Shown: piece after piece, positions 63,444 to 64,000 of the stretch
Layout: each line of letters opens with the position of its first letter
Position numbering within the stretch: the stretch's first letter is position 1
Source of the DNA: Dehalobacter sp. DCM
GTDB taxonomy: Bacteria > Bacillota > Desulfitobacteriia > Desulfitobacteriales > Syntrophobotulaceae
Direction of reading: 5' to 3'
Assembly: GCF_024972775.1 (NCBI RefSeq)
Contig: NZ_CP092282.1
Coordinates: 930,001 to 994,000, forward strand
Length of the DNA: 64,000 bases
The notes under the pieces: generated by a model
Told to the model about the DNA's origin: nothing
Database searches by the model: none
The model's input: only the letters and a program-made list of their open reading frames with translations
Position numbers and translations under genes: made by a program

Positions 63444-64000
63444 GTGATCTTTATTTCTATTCTGCTTTACGGATTGATAGCGGGACTCATTACCGGTCTG
63501 GGCGCGGTCATATCCATTTCAATCAAAAACATTACGCATAAGATTCTCTCGGTTTCCTTAGGCTTTGCTTCCGGGATCATGATCGGAATATCGGCCTTAA
63601 GTCTCATTCCGACAAGTTTGAATATGAGCAACGCGGGCATTACCATTGCAGGATTTGTCGCTGGGGGGCTTTTTCTGTTCATGGTCGATATTTTTATGCC
63701 GCATATTCATAAGGTCGAGGCAGATTGGGACGGATATGCCAAGATGGGCTACTTTATCGCGCTGGGCATCGCCTTGCATAACCTACCTGAGGGGATCGCT
63801 ATCGGTGCGACTAGTGAAGTGTCGTATCATATGGGCCTGGTGACAGCGGTAACGATCGGTTTACATAACATTGCCGAAGGTCTTTGCGTAGCTATGCCGT
63901 TGTGTCTTAGTAACGTTCGAAAAAGCAAGATTGTTATCATTACGACAATGACCGGTTTATCGACTGTCGTTGGTACCGCCATGGGGATGCTCATCGGGAA
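63444..64000 (+). CDS. ZIP family metal transporter, truncated by window end
   Basis: A partial membrane protein. The helix IV-V metal motifs LGIALHNLPEGIAIGATSE and HNIAEGLCVAMPLC match the ZIP fold (ZupT-like), which imports Zn2+ or Fe2+. The possible starts are the GTG at 63444, which touches GGAG, or an ATT at 63453; I use GTG. It has the usual N-terminal helix ILLYGLIAGLITGLGAV. The C terminus lies outside the window. Confidence 0.85.
   Translation, partial: MIFISILLYGLIAGLITGLGAVISISIKNITHKILSVSLGFASGIMIGISALSLIPTSLNMSNAGITIAGFVAGGLFLFMVDIFMPHIHKVEADWDGYAKMGYFIALGIALHNLPEGIAIGATSEVSYHMGLVTAVTIGLHNIAEGLCVAMPLCLSNVRKSKIVIITTMTGLSTVVGTAMGMLIG

Overview
The window looks like a chromosomal segment of a low-to-moderate GC, endospore-lineage, anaerobic Firmicute of the class Clostridia, most like the Peptococcaceae (Desulfitobacterium / Dehalobacter / Desulfosporosinus type). 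This is inferred from gene content: a Leu T-box before leuA, FeoABC, an EpsC-type serine acetyltransferase, CsoR-CopA-CopZ, a carboxynorspermidine polyamine route, a double-cubane-cluster protein pair, ydi-type acyl-CoA oxidation genes, and SD sequences of AGGAGG type with many GTG/TTG starts. No rRNA, tRNA, CRISPR array or intact transposase was seen.

Left edge (1-6.9 kb): gene-poor and partly decayed. It holds a small hypothetical gene, an excisionase-type HTH gene, degraded reading frames, a NifX-IscU fusion, a 3' remnant of metF, xdhC, a DUF421 membrane protein, a His-rich YmaF protein, a broken DUF2334 gene and a UPF0316 protein. At 6455-6622 a strongly structured, independently promoted small RNA is predicted.

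Acyl-CoA block (6.9-17.6 kb): a sigma-54 activator is followed by a near-perfect -24/-12 promoter. Behind it is an operon of CoA-transferase, two acyl-CoA dehydrogenases, EtfB, EtfA, FixC, FixX and an acyl-CoA ligase. The order matches the E. coli ydiF-ydiO-(ydiP)-ydiQRST-fadK cluster, which suggests anaerobic fatty or organic acid activation and oxidation with electrons passed through ETF/FixCX to quinone.

Middle (18-34 kb): a GtrA / FAD-oxidoreductase / polytopic membrane protein cluster (envelope glycan type); a minus-strand cysteine desulfurase-DUF3343-DsrE trio; RluA; a 28-residue half-aromatic microprotein; a LysR regulator divergent from a double-cubane-cluster protein and its activase; a DUF3102 gene; a CsoR-regulated copper export operon; and a PAS-HD-GYP protein.

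Sulfur and amino-acid block (34.5-48.2 kb): TcdA, BON protein, an orphan LarE with three cysteines preceded by a tiny peptide gene and terminator, CinA with a degenerate C-terminal domain, EpsC, an IscR-like Rrf2 regulator, CysK, MetY, MnmA, then polyamine genes (carboxynorspermidine dehydrogenase and decarboxylase) and MetA. MetA carries Glu111 (acetyl-CoA type), consistent with MetY using O-acetylhomoserine. Between mnmA and the polyamine genes lies the most interesting region: a promoter, a 345-nt multi-stem RNA, a strong terminator, then two copies of a 52-nt unit forming four hairpins with ANGGA loops, resembling CsrA-binding sites.

Right part (48.3-64 kb): TypA, a CHAP-domain protein, an atypical cis-prenyltransferase, a T-box-controlled leuA, a long REP-type palindrome, SpeD, MurI, the DUF190/CrcB fluoride export pair, a Fur-box-controlled feoABC operon, a lipoprotein, HtpG and a ZIP metal transporter truncated by the window end.
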